Below are positions 34,636 through 47,203 of a DNA stretch of 64,000 bases, piece after piece. Position numbers and translations under genes: made by a program. Below the pieces are notes generated by a model. That model worked only from the letters and a program-made list of their open reading frames with translations. It was not told the DNA's origin and searched no databases. How positions within the stretch are numbered: the stretch's first letter is position 1; every line of letters starts with the position of its first letter. Origin of the DNA: Calycina herbarum (Eukaryota; Ascomycota; Leotiomycetes; Helotiales; Pezizellaceae). The stretch is taken from assembly GCA_001414485.1 (NCBI GenBank), contig LLEY01000190.1:48395-112394 (forward strand), in the 5' to 3' direction.

Positions 34636-36558
34636 TGTAATATTATGATGGTTATGGATCGGTTTTTTTGGTTGTGAGCAACGTGAATAGTTAATGAGCG
34701 AGAAGAAGAAATGCCATGACATCCTTTACCCTTTGCTTTTACTTTTGGAGAGATGCTTTGAGTAAACCTACTGTTTTTCCGGTGAGCCTCGGTGAGCCTC
34801 GGTGAGCGAAGAAATATACACCCGAGGTTGTCAACTTTGACAAGTCTTCCAGGCGACCGAGACCGGAATATTTATGAAGAAGCACAAACTTCAAACATCC
34901 CTTCGCACGACGTATCACGGTACCTGCATATTTTGGAAAGCCGAAACGGTGAAGATCAGTCCACGATTTGCTGCAGCGGGCCAGATATTTTCCAGACAAT
35001 GTCTGAGTGCCTCATCTCGGAAATGGAAGAAGCAGCCAACCACGTGAACCAATCCCAACCCAAAACCCAATCTTGGAAACGCGGAATCCCGGGCCCCGGG
35101 AGCTTGACTGTGACGCTGCCATGCCATGTCATCCATTTCGTGCAGGACTTGTGGTGCGGTTCGCCGAGTTCGGATGAAAAAAGAATCCCTTCCCTTCCCA
35201 CGGCGAGATTTCCGAAGGCGGTGACATGGGTCCAGTGGAAACCGGGAATCTTTTATTTGGTCCAGCTTTGGAGAACTTTTCAAGTTTTCCTAACCATGAC
35301 GATTGATCGATTGTTGAGAGACTCCACAGTGTGTTTTCGTAGGGAATGAATGGCGAAGGGACTCACAAATCAAGTGATGGGACAACAGGCTAATTTATGC
35401 AAAAATGATGAAGTCCACAAAATATGAAAAATGGGAATTCTTTTTTCTGACGTTCAGGGGTTCAGATATCGGGAGAGTTCGGACTCGGATTTCTCCCGGC
35501 GTTGGAAGGGGTCTTGCTACTTTGGGGTTAGTGCACAGGGTTGGCTGCGTGAGGCACCTGTGAGGCTGACTTGAAGTGACATCTGTCATGAACGACATGT
35601 CTCCAAGGTGAGCATGTCAAAATTTGAGAAGACGAGGAAAGTTGGCCTTGTCTCTCGACAACCCCCTTTTATGATAGAGTTGATGCCATTCATTTGATTC
35701 CGCGACGTTCATGAACCTCCTTTCAAGACCGAGCGATGGAGTGGAGTTCTTTGCTAGTTTGTGTGGATTGTGTTCAAGAGTCAGACCAATGGAAGTCCAA
35801 AAGGTGTCTTGCTGTTTGCTCATCTCCCGGTTTCCCGCTTATGGTTACGCTGAATTCTGTTATCTGCTGCGTATCTTGACCCCCACGAGGAGCTTTGCTG
35901 TTGTTTTTACGCGTGGGAGGTTTATATGACGGTAAAGCTGTCAAGAAAAGTCCTTCTTTACGAGCTTTGCGGTAGCCATTGGGCCTTCTGAGCCAACCAT
36001 TCCGTCCCAGCTTTAAATCTATCCCTGGTGGCTTCTGGTCATCTGCAATGTCCGACAACACCCGATGGGGACCACTTCCGATCAGGATGGTGTTGTCGTC
36101 GATGGAATTTGGGTCCACCTGAACCCACCAGATGTGGTGGTGCAGAGGCGTTTTAAGCCTCAAGCGCGCGGCAGAACGCTCTCTCCCCCTAAAAGATGAC
36201 CCAAAGAGGCAACAAGCTAGTGACCTCTGATCATAGAGTGATAAGAGCTCGCGTCTCAGCTCATAGCCGAGCCCGAAGCGAAGTCTTTTGCGGGACCCCT
36301 GGCCTCAGGAGTCAATTGGCCTCAGCTTCTGTTGTCCTGAGGATGAGAGCTCGCCAGCCTATCGTGAAAAATTTTCGTTCCCATCTCATCCACATCATTT
36401 TCCTTCCCAACCTCTCCTTCTCAGATAATACTCAAACCAAACCCAAACCATCACACACTTCTCCTGCTCTGCTCGTCTCTTGCTTCTCCATCTTCTCCAG
36501 ATCTTGCAACAGTCCAATCAACCATCTCCTCTCCACCACACAACCACACACATACACA
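34636..36558. other. Intergenic, 1.9 kb, no supported gene
   Basis: Frames occur on both strands at 34792-35349 and 35774-36163, but the first lacks an ATG at its head and overlaps an equally open antisense frame. No domain is recognisable. A 10-bp tandem unit GGTGAGCCTC occurs at 34781-34806. The last 180 bp before ATP9 are C/T- and CACA-rich, as expected for the leader of a strongly expressed gene. Confidence 0.4.
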
Positions 36559-37233
36559 ATGGCCGCCTCAAGAATGATTGCGCCAAAGATGGCCTCCCTC
36601 ATGAGCTCAACCTCCGCAAAGGTCGCTCGCCCAATGGTCCGCAGCTCCATCAAGGCCACTGGTTCCCAGCGTGCTTTCTCTGGTTCGTACACCCTCAATT
36701 CAATCTCACGTAATTCGATATCATCTTCACCTTCAATCCCTTGATCCCACTCCTGCCAATGCCCACGGGCAACTCGGGGATCAATGGAATCATCACCATT
36801 CACCGATTGATTCATCAATCGGTCAATTGCATCATCAAAATCTTTTAATGGAATCATCAACTAATTTGCTCTCCCTCTAGGTGTCTCTTCCAAGGCCACC
36901 CCCTTCTCCGCCATGAAGCGTGCCCAAGCATCCCAAATCCTCACCCACGCCACCCGTAACACCTTCGCCCAAGCCTCCAAGCGTGGATTCTCCTCAGAGA
37001 TCGCCACCGCCATGGTCCAAGTCTCCCAAAACCTCGGTATGGGTTCCGCCGCCATCGGTCTCGGAGGTGCTGGTATCGGTATCGGTATGGTCTTCGCTGC
37101 TCTCCTCATGGCCGTTGCCCGTAACCCAAGCATGCGTGGACAACTCTTCTCCTACGCCATTTTGGGATTCGCTTTCGTTGAGGCCATTGGACTTTTCGAC
37201 TTGATGGTTGCCATGATGTGCAAGTACGTGTAA
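36559..37233 (+). CDS. atp9: Mitochondrial ATP synthase subunit 9 (c subunit), nuclear-encoded
   Basis: Proteolipid that forms the proton-driven c-ring of F1Fo ATP synthase in the inner mitochondrial membrane. Exons 36559-36682 and 36881-37233 (198-nt intron, phase 1) give 158 residues. The first ~78 residues are a Ser/Ala/Arg/Lys-rich import presequence. The mature part begins near SSEIATAMVQVSQNLGMG and has two helices joined by the polar ARNPSMRGQ loop. The proton-carrying glutamate is about E142 (FAFVEAIGLF). The intron is four times longer than most here, has a GTTCGT donor and contains a perfect hairpin (CCGATTGAT/ATCAATCGG). As in other filamentous ascomycetes the gene is nuclear. Confidence 0.95.
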
Positions 37234-39332
37234 ATTATCTCTCTCTCGACTCGCATCTTCGTCTGTACATATTACGTTGCAGCGGGATAGGGGGGTAATT
37301 GCGTATCTCTTTTTCTTTTTCGACCATGTTTACCTGGATCTCCACTCGTCTAATTTTTCCTTTGTTGATGGATTGCATTTGAGAGTCTGTGGCTGGGAAG
37401 GGACAATATTGGGAGATTTGGGAGGGGGTATGAATAAGGGGATGTATTTCGATCTGGGGAGTGGGGCTGTGAATCATCGGGGCGATGAGACAAAAAACTT
37501 ATAGAGGGTGCTTGCATGGACTGGGTATAGATGATAGATCTGCACTAGAATTCGGGCATTAGACTATAGATTGTACCAATACTCCTTCTCCTTAGTATGC
37601 ATGGTCTCGAAGCGTTTGTTGTACGGCGGTCTAAAACTCCTTCTCTGCACTCCGCTCTGAAAATTCAAAAATTTTCAAAAACCAAAAAATCATTATTCTA
37701 CTCTTGCTATTCAGTGATTTGCTAAAGTGTTTGATTTTCTTGATGTATCGCATATGTGACATGTTGGATGTCACGATTGGGCGTTTCTGCTCCTTGGTAT
37801 CTTGGTTTTCGTGGAGTGTGAGATGATTTATCCTGTGAGTGACGTGTAAGATATCTTTCTCTCGAGATACCATCCTCCTTTTTTGGCAACCCTCGGCTGA
37901 GTTTCTTTTCTCTATTCATCCCTCTCATACTCTACACTTTCTCCATCTCGACGAGTGGCCCGGCTCTACTTGTATCTCACAAACCATAGCCCTCCCCCAA
38001 AGCATCATTTCATCTGTCTTCAGTCAACATAGACTTGAACCATACGACCATACAAGCAGGTCATCGTCCCAGCCGACGCTCAACTCATGAATTGTGACTC
38101 TGATGAATTTCGAGCCTAGAGTATGAAAGTATAGAGGTCGAGGGTTGTTTTTCTCTTCGATATGGGATGTATATTCTGAGACTGGGATGTTCTTTCTTAG
38201 CCTTTGTATCTGAGAGATGAAGAGGACAAGCAATCAGGCAGAGAGGGGATTTTTTGCTCTCCAGAGGGTTTGGAGAATATAAGTTGGTCTTTTGAGTTAG
38301 AGGATTTGGAAGGGTAGTAAAACTTCCTTATTACCATTTAGTATACTCTATGCACCTACAAAGACCTACTAGATGATATTATTCCAGATATCTCGGTTGA
38401 TTAATTTCCTTCTTTGAAAAGACGTTGAATAATTGAATTAAGGAATCTTGATTCTCTCAGGTAGTTCATATAAGTTTTGTATGATTTAGTTTATTTCTTT
38501 TCCCATTTGATTTGAGCGTTGAAGTATGATAGAAATTCTCACTCGACTCATCTGTTTTTGAAACTCTTAATCTTTAGCTCTTTACGTTACTACTATCCTC
38601 TTAATATCTCGAAAGGGGAAAAGAGTCGTCATTAAACACACCCATGTCTCGCTTATTCTTACCCAATTTGACAGTCTCCAGGCCTTGGACATTGAAATGG
38701 AATCTGAACAATGAGATTTAGAAAATTGAGATTTAGAATCTACTCGGAAACAGTTTTCGCGGGCTGGCTGTCTTGTCAAATGAATAGATTCTTTCTTCGA
38801 GTTGTATATTGTATGCAATGCGTTTTATAATTTATTAGTTAAGATACATGACAAGTAGGATTAATTTTATGTAGGTTTTAGTATCAACAAGCGCTTTCTA
38901 AGCGGGCTAGATAAGATCAATAGATCAGCCCACGTTCAAATTAACTGTTATTAGCTCAAAGTATCTAAATGCGGTAAAGACCCCTGGCGAAGTTGGTAGT
39001 ATTTCTTCAAGGGCAAATTTTCAAAAGAAAAAAAAGTAATTTGGCTCAACCCCAGGTCCACGAAATGTTGTGTCAAATCACATAGAGGGTGGTATACCAA
39101 GACTAATAAATTGTGTTGGAAATCTTCTCCTTATTTATAATCTCTCGGCCTTTGCATCGAGTGCTGGCTCATAATCTAGAAGTCTCCCATTCTTTCTACA
39201 AAAACTGTTCTGGATGTTGAATCTAAAGCGATCTTCCCGAGTTCAAACTGCAGATACCAACGCCTTGCTCTCAAATCCGGAGCCCCCAAACCATATACCC
39301 ATGCCCCCACCTCCCAACGCAATGCTCATAAA
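37234..39332. other. Intergenic, 2.1 kb, no supported gene
   Basis: Contains the ATP9 3' region and AT-rich sequence. Small frames on both strands (for example 37839-38090) show no recognisable similarity. No RNA gene was seen. Confidence 0.4.
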
Positions 39333-40981
39333 TCATACCTTGGACTGTTTGACCATCCAGCTCAGTAAATCAACCTTAGTTACGACCGCAACTGGTTTTG
39401 AGAGTCCACCACTCTCAGCTCCCCCCTTCTCAGTGACGATAGCAGCACTGTTCCATTCGAAGAACTTGCTCAGAGCACTGATAGGAGTATCCATAGTAAT
39501 TTCAACGAACTTCCTCTTTGGAGTTTTTTGTGTTTTGCCATCGGAGTTGTCGATTCCATTTGACTTTGGTGGTTGGGTCAAGTTGCTGATGTCCTTTGGA
39601 TCCGTGACTACCTCTGGGATAGAGGAGAAATCGAACATCACGTCTGATACGGGACTCTTTCCGGTGGCACGTCCGCGACTGATCCAGGATAGAAGATTTC
39701 CTAATGTGACCAAGCCAACGAGTTTACCACCGGTTGTTGCCAAAACTGGGAGTTGGTCGAATCCCTTCTCTCGCATGGTCTCGACTGCCTCGGAACAAGG
39801 TGAGTCGGCTAAAACTGTAGTAACTGGTTTCAACCGAAGTGAGCGAAGTGTTGCGCCCGAGAATGGGTCTTTGCTCTTGGATTCAATTGGAGAAGATGGG
39901 ACGGTAGTTGGAGGTGTTGGTGGGAGGAGGTCGTTGGCCGCGAGCCAGTCGTCGTCCGCAAATTTGCTGAGATAACTTCGGATGCTATCTGGGAGAATGA
40001 CAACAACGACATCTCCTTTCTTGAGTCCTAACTCCTTAACGGCTTTGACCATTGCTGACATGGCACTTCCACTGCTACCACCTACGAGAAGTCCTTCCTC
40101 TGCGATGAGCCTTCTGGCGAAAGCAAATGATTCCACATCATCCGTTTTATACCAGTGATCGACAGCCTTCTGGTCAAGAACATCTGGAATGAAATCATAA
40201 CCAATGCCCTCAACTTTGTACCCCTCGTTGGCACGTTCTTGGTTCAGGCTCTCTGGAACCGCGAGAATTGATCCGAATGGGTCTGCAGCAATAACCTTGA
40301 TTTCTGGGTTGTGCTTCTTAAGACCCTTTGACAATCCTGTAATAGTTCCTCCTGTACCAGCGCCTGCTACAATAGCTGTAATCTTCCCTCCAGTTTGTTT
40401 CCAGATTTCCTCAGCAGTTCCAAACTCGTGAGCATCTGGGTTGTTTACGTTTGCGTATTGGTCTAGGATGTGCGAGTTTGGGATTTCCTTTTGCAGACGC
40501 CTTGCAACACCAATGTGTGATTCCGGAGAATCAAAGGCGGCTTGTGTGGGAGTTCGAATAATCGTAGCGCCAAGGGCTCGAAGGACTGCTACCTTTTCGG
40601 GTGACATTTTCTCGGGGAGTGTAATGATTGTCTTGTAGCCTTTGATGGCGCCAACAAGTGCAAGACCAATACCACTATAGACTGTCAGTGGCAGAATTTC
40701 AGGCATTCCGAGTTTACTTACGTATTACCGCTAGTCGGTTCAATAAGAGTATCTCCTGGCTTTATTCTTCCAGACTTCTCTGCTTCCTCAATCATTCGCA
40801 GAGCGATACGATCCTTCACACTACCACCAGCATTGAACAATTCGACCTTGGCGTAGACATCTGCTTCGATTCCTAGGCTTTGGGGGATCTTGTTTAATCT
40901 TACCAACGGTGTGTTTCCAATCAACTCGGTTGCTGAATTGGCAAAGACCGCTGGCGCGGCGGGTTTGCTTTCTGTAGACAT
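39333..40981 (-). CDS. CYS4: Cystathionine beta-synthase
   Basis: PLP enzyme that condenses serine and homocysteine to cystathionine, the first step of transsulfuration; cytosolic. Exons 40722-40981 and 39333-40674 (47-nt intron, phase 2) give 533 residues, close to the yeast enzyme. The PLP Lys is K56 in GGSVKDR. The phosphate-binding loop is GTGGTITG, the substrate loop TSGNTG spans the intron, and [11 protein letters not shown] is characteristic. After about residue 350 a regulatory region follows with a first CBS domain ([20 protein letters not shown]) and a second at the C-terminus ([15 protein letters not shown]), separated by a Ser/Asp/Lys-rich linker. The gene is divergent from the KRE9-like gene, with 620 bp between starts. 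No animal-type heme-binding N-terminus is present, as expected for fungi. Confidence 0.96.
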
Positions 40982-41600
40982 ATTGGTGAGATGGGGGTTT
41001 GAAATCTTGTGTGCCTCGAGATTAGGACAAAGGCGAGCAGGTATTGTTGTAGTGAGGCTACAAAGTTTGTGTTTTTTGCTGAAGAATCACCTCATGCAAA
41101 TAACGAGTCAAAGGGCCGCTGATACCCGCGTGGCGAGGGGTATTTTCTGCACGTGGTGATAAGGACCGAGTCTTGGAAACACTTTATATTGAGACATCTT
41201 CAAGAGGTTTTGCTATAAAATGCAGCCGGAAAAAGAGAAAGTGATATTCAGGTTTAGTAAAGACTAAGTACTTTGATAAGACGACGAATTGACGAGTTAA
41301 CTTGAAGTGGGATGGGCAGAATGGGACTAGCTTGATTAGTCATCACGTCACCAATCAGGTGTTTCTAAGTTTAAACGGTCAAGCCTCACTTTGAAGCCTC
41401 AACGCCTCAGGACGCCGGGTTCAAGAACATTCAGGAACGAGGCCAAGGAACGAGATTCAAGAATCACAACACCCAAGTCCTCGTATACCACACCATCGTC
41501 CACCGCAACACCTGCGCGTACCCAATTCGAATAGCCTCCTCTCGATCATTACAGTCCACCAGTCACTCGTTTCGCAGATCAACTACTCAACCCCTTCACG
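40982..41600. promoter_or_regulatory. Divergent promoter region, CYS4 / KRE9-like
   Basis: A 619-bp region between two divergent genes. The part before the KRE9-like start is rich in CA/TC words. No gene and no clear operator was recognised. Confidence 0.4.
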
Positions 41601-42476
41601 ATGCGTCTTTCCCGGGCAGTCCTCCTCGCTCTGTCGGCACCTCTCGCTCTCGCGATACCCGTTATAACGGTTCCTAGCACATCACTCACAGCTGCAACGG
41701 CCATCACAATCACTATTGCGGACTCTGGGGCGGCTCCATTACTTGCGGCTCTCTCAGGTTACCAGCTACAACTGTACGCGGGAAATGATGCGAGCAAGAC
41801 TGTCCTGTGGACTGATCCAACCCCCGGGACCTTTGCAACTTTAACGAAAACCGTCACAATTCCTGCAGCCATCGGCGGGATTGCACCAAATGCATAGTAA
41901 TATTTCCCTAGCATCCAGATACTTGTCAACTTACTAACATCCATGATAGCTTCTTCGGTGTGTTAGCTACAGCTACTGCGGGCGGAACGGTCACAACATT
42001 CTCCAATCGTTTCTCGATGGTTGGCATGACTGGAACCTTTCCTACAACTGTCATAACAACGGGAATCACATCGACCGCGGGTCCACCGGCGGTCAATGCT
42101 ATTGCTGCAGTCAACGCCCCTGCTGCCGTTGGAGATGGCGTCGCATCCGATTTCGCAGTCCCATATAACATGCAGACGGGAACTGTCAGATATGCTCCTA
42201 TGCAACCTATCCCAGGGACAGCCATTACTCAAACGGCTACTGCTCCTCTTTGGCCAACTTCTGCAGTCCAATTTGCTGCTACATTCCTGCCAAACCCAAC
42301 GATTGTTACCACCAAGACCCAAGCGGCTACCTTCAGTGTGTCAAGTCATGCCAATACCGTAAGTCTCTCTATCAAAAAACAAGAATGTGAGATCAAATAC
42401 TGATATTTCTTAGGCTGCCGCAGCTTCATCCCCGGTAAACGATATGCAGAAGTTCTTGAACCGCTGGAAGGATTAA
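41601..42476 (+). CDS. kre9: Kre9/Knh1-family cell-wall glucan assembly protein
   Basis: Secreted protein of the Kre9/Knh1 family, needed for beta-1,6-glucan assembly in yeast. Exons 41601-41896, 41950-42358 and 42414-42476 (introns 53 and 55 nt) give 255 residues. The signal peptide is MRLSRAVLLALSAPLALA. An N-terminal fold of the Ser-Thr-rich type follows (TITIADSGAAPLLAALSGYQ), then the family core FFGVLATATAGGTVTTFSNRF and RYAPMQPIPGT, and a C-terminal beta-rich part. The mature protein is rich in Ala, Thr and Pro. The C-terminus ends in a short charged NRWKD rather than a clear GPI tail. The role in this fungus is inferred from the family. Confidence 0.85.
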
Positions 42477-44087
42477 GGTTTGTGTATATATCTGTTATAT
42501 GAAGATCGGAAGCATGATAGAATTGTCCCTCGATTTGGGCGTGGAGTATGGTGTTTGGGGTAACAAGGGAATGTTATAATATGAATTTTATATTTAGGTA
42601 TACCACACAAAGATCAATGATAAACTTGAAGCATAGAGCCCGATTCTCGGTGGACTTTGACTATGAGCTTTGCATCTTTTGCAGAACGGGTGAGCTCGTT
42701 TTTTCATTCTCGAGAGCATTTTCTGGTCCGTGTTTGAGTCCTGTGGCATCGCGAGAGAAGATAGCGTGGACTTTACCATTGTTTTCTTATTATTTCTTAG
42801 GGTGTGAGTTATAAGTCTTTTTGGTTCTTATGTTGTAAATCCGCATCGCTTACATTTCTACCTGTGTTTTTGGTACATTGTTTACTTGGCGTTGCTTCGT
42901 TTTTGTTGGCTGTTGTGAGCCCAACAATGTTCTTGCTAGATACCAGTCTTTGGAATGAGGCCTTGACAGAGAGTTGTGATGAAAGGTCGAATTTATTGAC
43001 CAATTATGTCTAGACCGACTTTAGGTTCGCTATAAATGAATCTCTGACTTATTTGAATGTTCTAGGCTCTCTAGAATATTTATATTAAAGAAATGTCGTA
43101 CACTATGCCTTCAACCGGACTTTGTGTAATTTATTTGCTTAGTCCAAATACTGTCGAACAATATAATTTAATAGTCATTCTTACTTATGAAGCAGTAACA
43201 TGATTAGTCAACTCCATGATTGGTGAATAAAGCCTACTAGACCTCGCGTGCTTCGACGATCTAACTACTGAAGCTGCCAAGAGTATTTTTTTCTTTCTTA
43301 TTTCGCTCCGATGTCGATTTATTCACGAGATGGTGGCCTCTGATTTGAATCACAGTTTTTCAAGGAAGCAGAGCCAAAGATTTCCTTGAAAATGTCTTAT
43401 GGTAGTGAGGAAATATCTCTATGTATAGTAGTGTCTGGAGAAGATAAATAGTCCCTAGCCAGATTGGGGAAATGATTCATAATATACGGATATGGGATGT
43501 CGATATCGAGTTAAGTTTGTGGCAGGTGGAAGGGAACTAAAGTAGTTGAGAGAGGAGGTGTTGAGGGGTTGTACATGATGACTGTACTTTTACAAATTCA
43601 AACTCTCTGGCAAACATTAATTTCTAGGCGATTTACTTGAGTAGAGAGTACTAATTCGAAAGCACTGAACAATTCGACAGCAACTGAAAGCTGATCGCTT
43701 GAATTGGATTTCTATTTCTATATAACGTGGGTGTAGTTTTGGCAACTGCCGGCTGGGTTATAGGTGCAATGCTAAGGCGAGGAGAAAATATCCAAGTGTT
43801 GGGAAGCTTAAGCCGACTTTTACCAGGCAGATGGAAGATGCTAGTAGTACCCTTGAGGGTATTTTGGTGGCTCATGTGCGATTTGTAGCCGAATTTCTTT
43901 CCAATGGACAGTTCTTTTTTCTTCATTAGTAACAAGAAGCGAGGCAATATTTTAGAACAATAATTTCAATTTTTTTATTCAAGCTTCGAACATATTTACC
44001 CACCCTTAAAAATAAATCAACACCCCATCCTGCCAAACATAAAAAGCTCCGAACCAATGAAAATACAGCTAAATGAACAACAAAACC
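42477..44087. other. Intergenic, 1.6 kb, no supported gene
   Basis: Convergent intergenic region between the KRE9-like and DUF4360 genes. AT-rich; frames at 42548-43013 and 43651-43947 resemble nothing known. Confidence 0.4.
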
Positions 44088-44832
44088 TTAACACTTCTGC
44101 CACTGAACACCAACAACAAACGTAATCTTCCCATCAATAGAATCATCAGTGATTTGTCCGCGTGCGGCGGCGTTGGTGGAAGTCAAGCGAACTTGCGAGT
44201 TAATATTGAGAGCAGCATTCGCTCCGCAAGGAGACCAAACAGTAGATGTGAGAGCAACATTATCTACTGCTTCATAATTGCCGTCAATGGGACCTTTGAA
44301 AGAGGTTGATGTAGTGCATTGAGGGGTTTCTAGTCATGTCAGTCAGAGGAAATTTTGAGAAGATTGGAAGGAGACTTACGGCCTGAGAAATAGAAGTTGG
44401 CGGATTGAAGACCACTGACACCAGCGTCAAGACCAACATAGCCTCTATATACAGTGCTGAGTATGCTATATTGGAAGCCTCCTGGGTACTTGAGGTCGAT
44501 GTTGAGCTGGCAGTTCTTTCGGTTTTGGGCAACGGCAACTCCGGGACCAATGGAAGCGACGTATTGGTCAAAGATCAAGGTGAAGCTAAGTCAAGGATCA
44601 GTCATATTTCTTATCTCATAGGTACGTGATTAGGCGAAAAGGGAAATACCCACGTTTGACGATCGGCCGAGATGTAAGATCCCAGGGAACCCTGAGGGCA
44701 ACCGGTTCCACCATAGACGATATTGTTGATTGAAACTTGACTTGGATCAGGCTTGTCAGCTGCCACTGCATTACCCGCTGGCAAAGCATAGGCGACTGTT
44801 GCCAGGGCCAAAGTGAAGATTGAAGAGAGCAT
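44088..44832 (-). CDS. DUF4360 small secreted protein
   Basis: Exons 44654-44832, 44380-44585 and 44088-44329 (introns 68 and 50 nt, phases consistent) give 208 residues. The signal peptide is MLSSIFTLALATVAYALP. The mature part has the DUF4360 layout: VYGGTGCPQGS near the N-terminus, then NRKNCQLNIDLKYPGGFQYS and RGYVGLDAG. A Cys pair follows in PQCTTSTS and WSPCGANAALNINSQV, and it ends in VGVQWQKC. The cysteines probably form disulfides in the extracellular space. Function of the family is unknown; such proteins are common in fungal secretomes. The gene is preceded by a TATATA-containing promoter near 44950. Confidence 0.88.
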
Positions 44833-45922
44833 TTCGAGTCGAGAAGTTGGTGAAGATTGGCCAATTAAGGATGTTGATGAAGAGCTGAGTAGATCCTTGC
44901 CGGTTTTGGGTTGATGATGAGGATGACTCTGTGGGATTCTTGATCATCTATATACTATTACAGATATTGATTGTTGATACTTGGTGAGGTGATAGTCACT
45001 AGTTTCGTGGAAAATGATCTGAGAAACCCACCCAGCGCAACACTAGGCAACAACAAAGTACCAGATGTCGACCCTAGCCTGAAGCATAATACGAGAATGG
45101 CGCTAAGCATTGGAGACAGGGGAGATTCATGGTGCTATCAGTAGTGTTCCTGATCCGACAAAGTAAACTTCCTGGGTCACCAGGTTCCATAGAGATCCCA
45201 GGAAAATTTTCTTTAGCCACTTAGACGAACAACGTGGCTCTCAGCACAAGGCTTTATATTGTAACTGTGGAATTTTTTTATGTCTTGAAATTGAAAGACT
45301 TATGTAAATGAACTTCTGACTTCTGATAAAATAGTGGTGGGCTGATACCCTCTGTCACGAGAAGATATAGCAGAATTCTCTTAATTTGTTTGCCGACGAC
45401 GAATTTTCCCCTTGGCATATAAGAACGGTAGTCTCGACCGAATCTATCGCTCTGGGCTCTTCAATATTAAGGTTATCTGCACACATTGAAATAGAACCGG
45501 CCGACACAAAGTTCCATTCCGACATCCGAGAGGGTATGAAGCTTCATGTAGGATAACGTTCGTGCCACTCGACACTGAATTCTGAGAGGTGAAAATGTGG
45601 CCGCCTTGCGGTTAATCACGACAGGCACCAGCTGGTATATGCTTAATATCTGTAATCGCAGAAATAGACCCAGAGTCAATTGATTTAAAAAGGCTGAATA
45701 GAGCTGCATGAGCCGGACATAACAGCCGTGCCGTGGCCACTACCGAAAAACAAGAGAAAATGGCAAGTCAAAATAACTCTGATTGGATGTTCGCAAAGGC
45801 AACACGTTTTTCCATTAGAATACCAGCCATCGGAGTACTCACTTTAAAATGCCATAAACTTTCGAACTCAAGGGTGGAGAAAATTATTCCACCTCTCAAT
45901 TATTGGAACGAAAGAAAATAAA
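44833..45922. other. Intergenic; no supported gene
   Basis: Promoter side of the DUF4360 gene and 3' side of the next gene. Small frames at 45473-45921 show no similarity. Confidence 0.4.
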
Positions 45923-47203
45923 TCAAAACAGCTCAACACGATCCAAGAGATCCTTCGGAAGTACGCGCTTGTCATTCCCAACTTGCTTGTAGATGCAAAG
46001 AGGGCCTTGGCTATCCCAACGCACCTCCAATTGTTGATCCGGCGAGTTTCTCGCAACCTGAATAATCCGCTGAATGAGACCGTGGTATCGTGCCAAGAGT
46101 GCAGATTTATCCTTTTGCCAATTGAGGACATCTTGCCGAACATTCTTGATCTGAGGGTCCTCAAAAACACCAAAAGTGTTGTAGGCAATGAGGAAATTGG
46201 ACGTTTGATTGACCCAAAGACGTGGGAAAATCTCACTCATGTCAAGGATGTTGCGGCTGGACCGCGTCTTGATATCGAAAATTTGGTCTTGAGCAACCCG
46301 TGTGCCTGCAGCTACTAATTGAAGGGCATTGTCCGCAGAGCCTCTTGACTTGTCCTTACACATATCTTGGACTGCTGCTTCCACTTCTTCGAGGGACACC
46401 ACACTTGTAGGTTCGCTGGTGCCTAGACGCGGCTTGACACCAGGCTTCTCTTTGACATACCCATCTGTTTCTGATCGGACAAGAAATCGAAGTCCCCCAA
46501 ATGAATATTGGATGAGGCGTTGGTGGGAGCATGACTTCCGAACTTCCGCGTCCCAAGTGGTATATGCCTCGGGAAAAGTGTGGCCATAGCCTCTCAAATC
46601 GGTAATCATTTCTCTTGCGGACTTCTCCTTCCGTATAAAAAATACCGTTTCTCCCACAACGTCTACATCGAAGCGGAAAGGCTTAGAGATTGACCCTGAG
46701 AACCTCAAGAGGTTTCCCAATGTGCTGCCACAACCAACTAGGTCCAACGCTTGCATATCAAAATCTGGTTGCATCGCAAACACAGAGCGAATGGAGGGCT
46801 CCAAAGGATAATTCGGGTGCCGCGCGGCATTGATATCTCGAAATACATCTTCGTGATCAGGCTTGAGCTTCAACTCTTGGGAGGGAGGAGTCCAGGCAGG
46901 AGGGGAACCTAATCACGTCGATCAACAAACCATCGGATTGAGGAGAGCTAGAGGGGTAAACTGACCTGGCACATAGACAATGGGGGAATTCGTATCCTTC
47001 CAATTGTAGGACGCAACATACTCAACATCTTCGATTGTAGGAGATTCGGTTTCGATGAGTAAAGTTTGATGGTCGATTTTGTCTATCGCTGGCTCTTTGG
47101 GGGCTGGCCAATCGTTTCCAGGCCTGGACGGCAAGGGGTCAGGGTTCTTTGCTTGGTTTGCCGCTCTCCACGACCACGACGACATCTCTTTTCTCGACAT
47201 CAT
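45923..47203 (-). CDS. Conserved fungal protein of unknown function
   Basis: Exons 46966-47203 and 45923-46908 (57-nt intron, phase 1) give 407 residues. The protein belongs to a conserved Pezizomycotina family. Its signatures include NSPIVYVPGSPPAWTPP across the intron, NAARHPNYPLEP, CGSTLGNLLRF and YGHTFPEAYTTWD. Members are often annotated automatically as 'geranylgeranyl pyrophosphate synthetase', but no DDxxD prenyl-diphosphate motif is present here, so that label is not supported. The many hydrophilic motifs and absence of signal peptide or membrane helix suggest an intracellular protein, possibly acting on nucleic acid or another polymer; this is speculation. Start: the first of two consecutive ATGs at 47203. 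Confidence 0.85.

Noticed and set aside
34792..35349. 185-codon plus-strand frame after AKR1
   Set aside because: It begins with GTG inside a 10-bp tandem repeat, the antisense strand is equally open, and composition is not protein-like.
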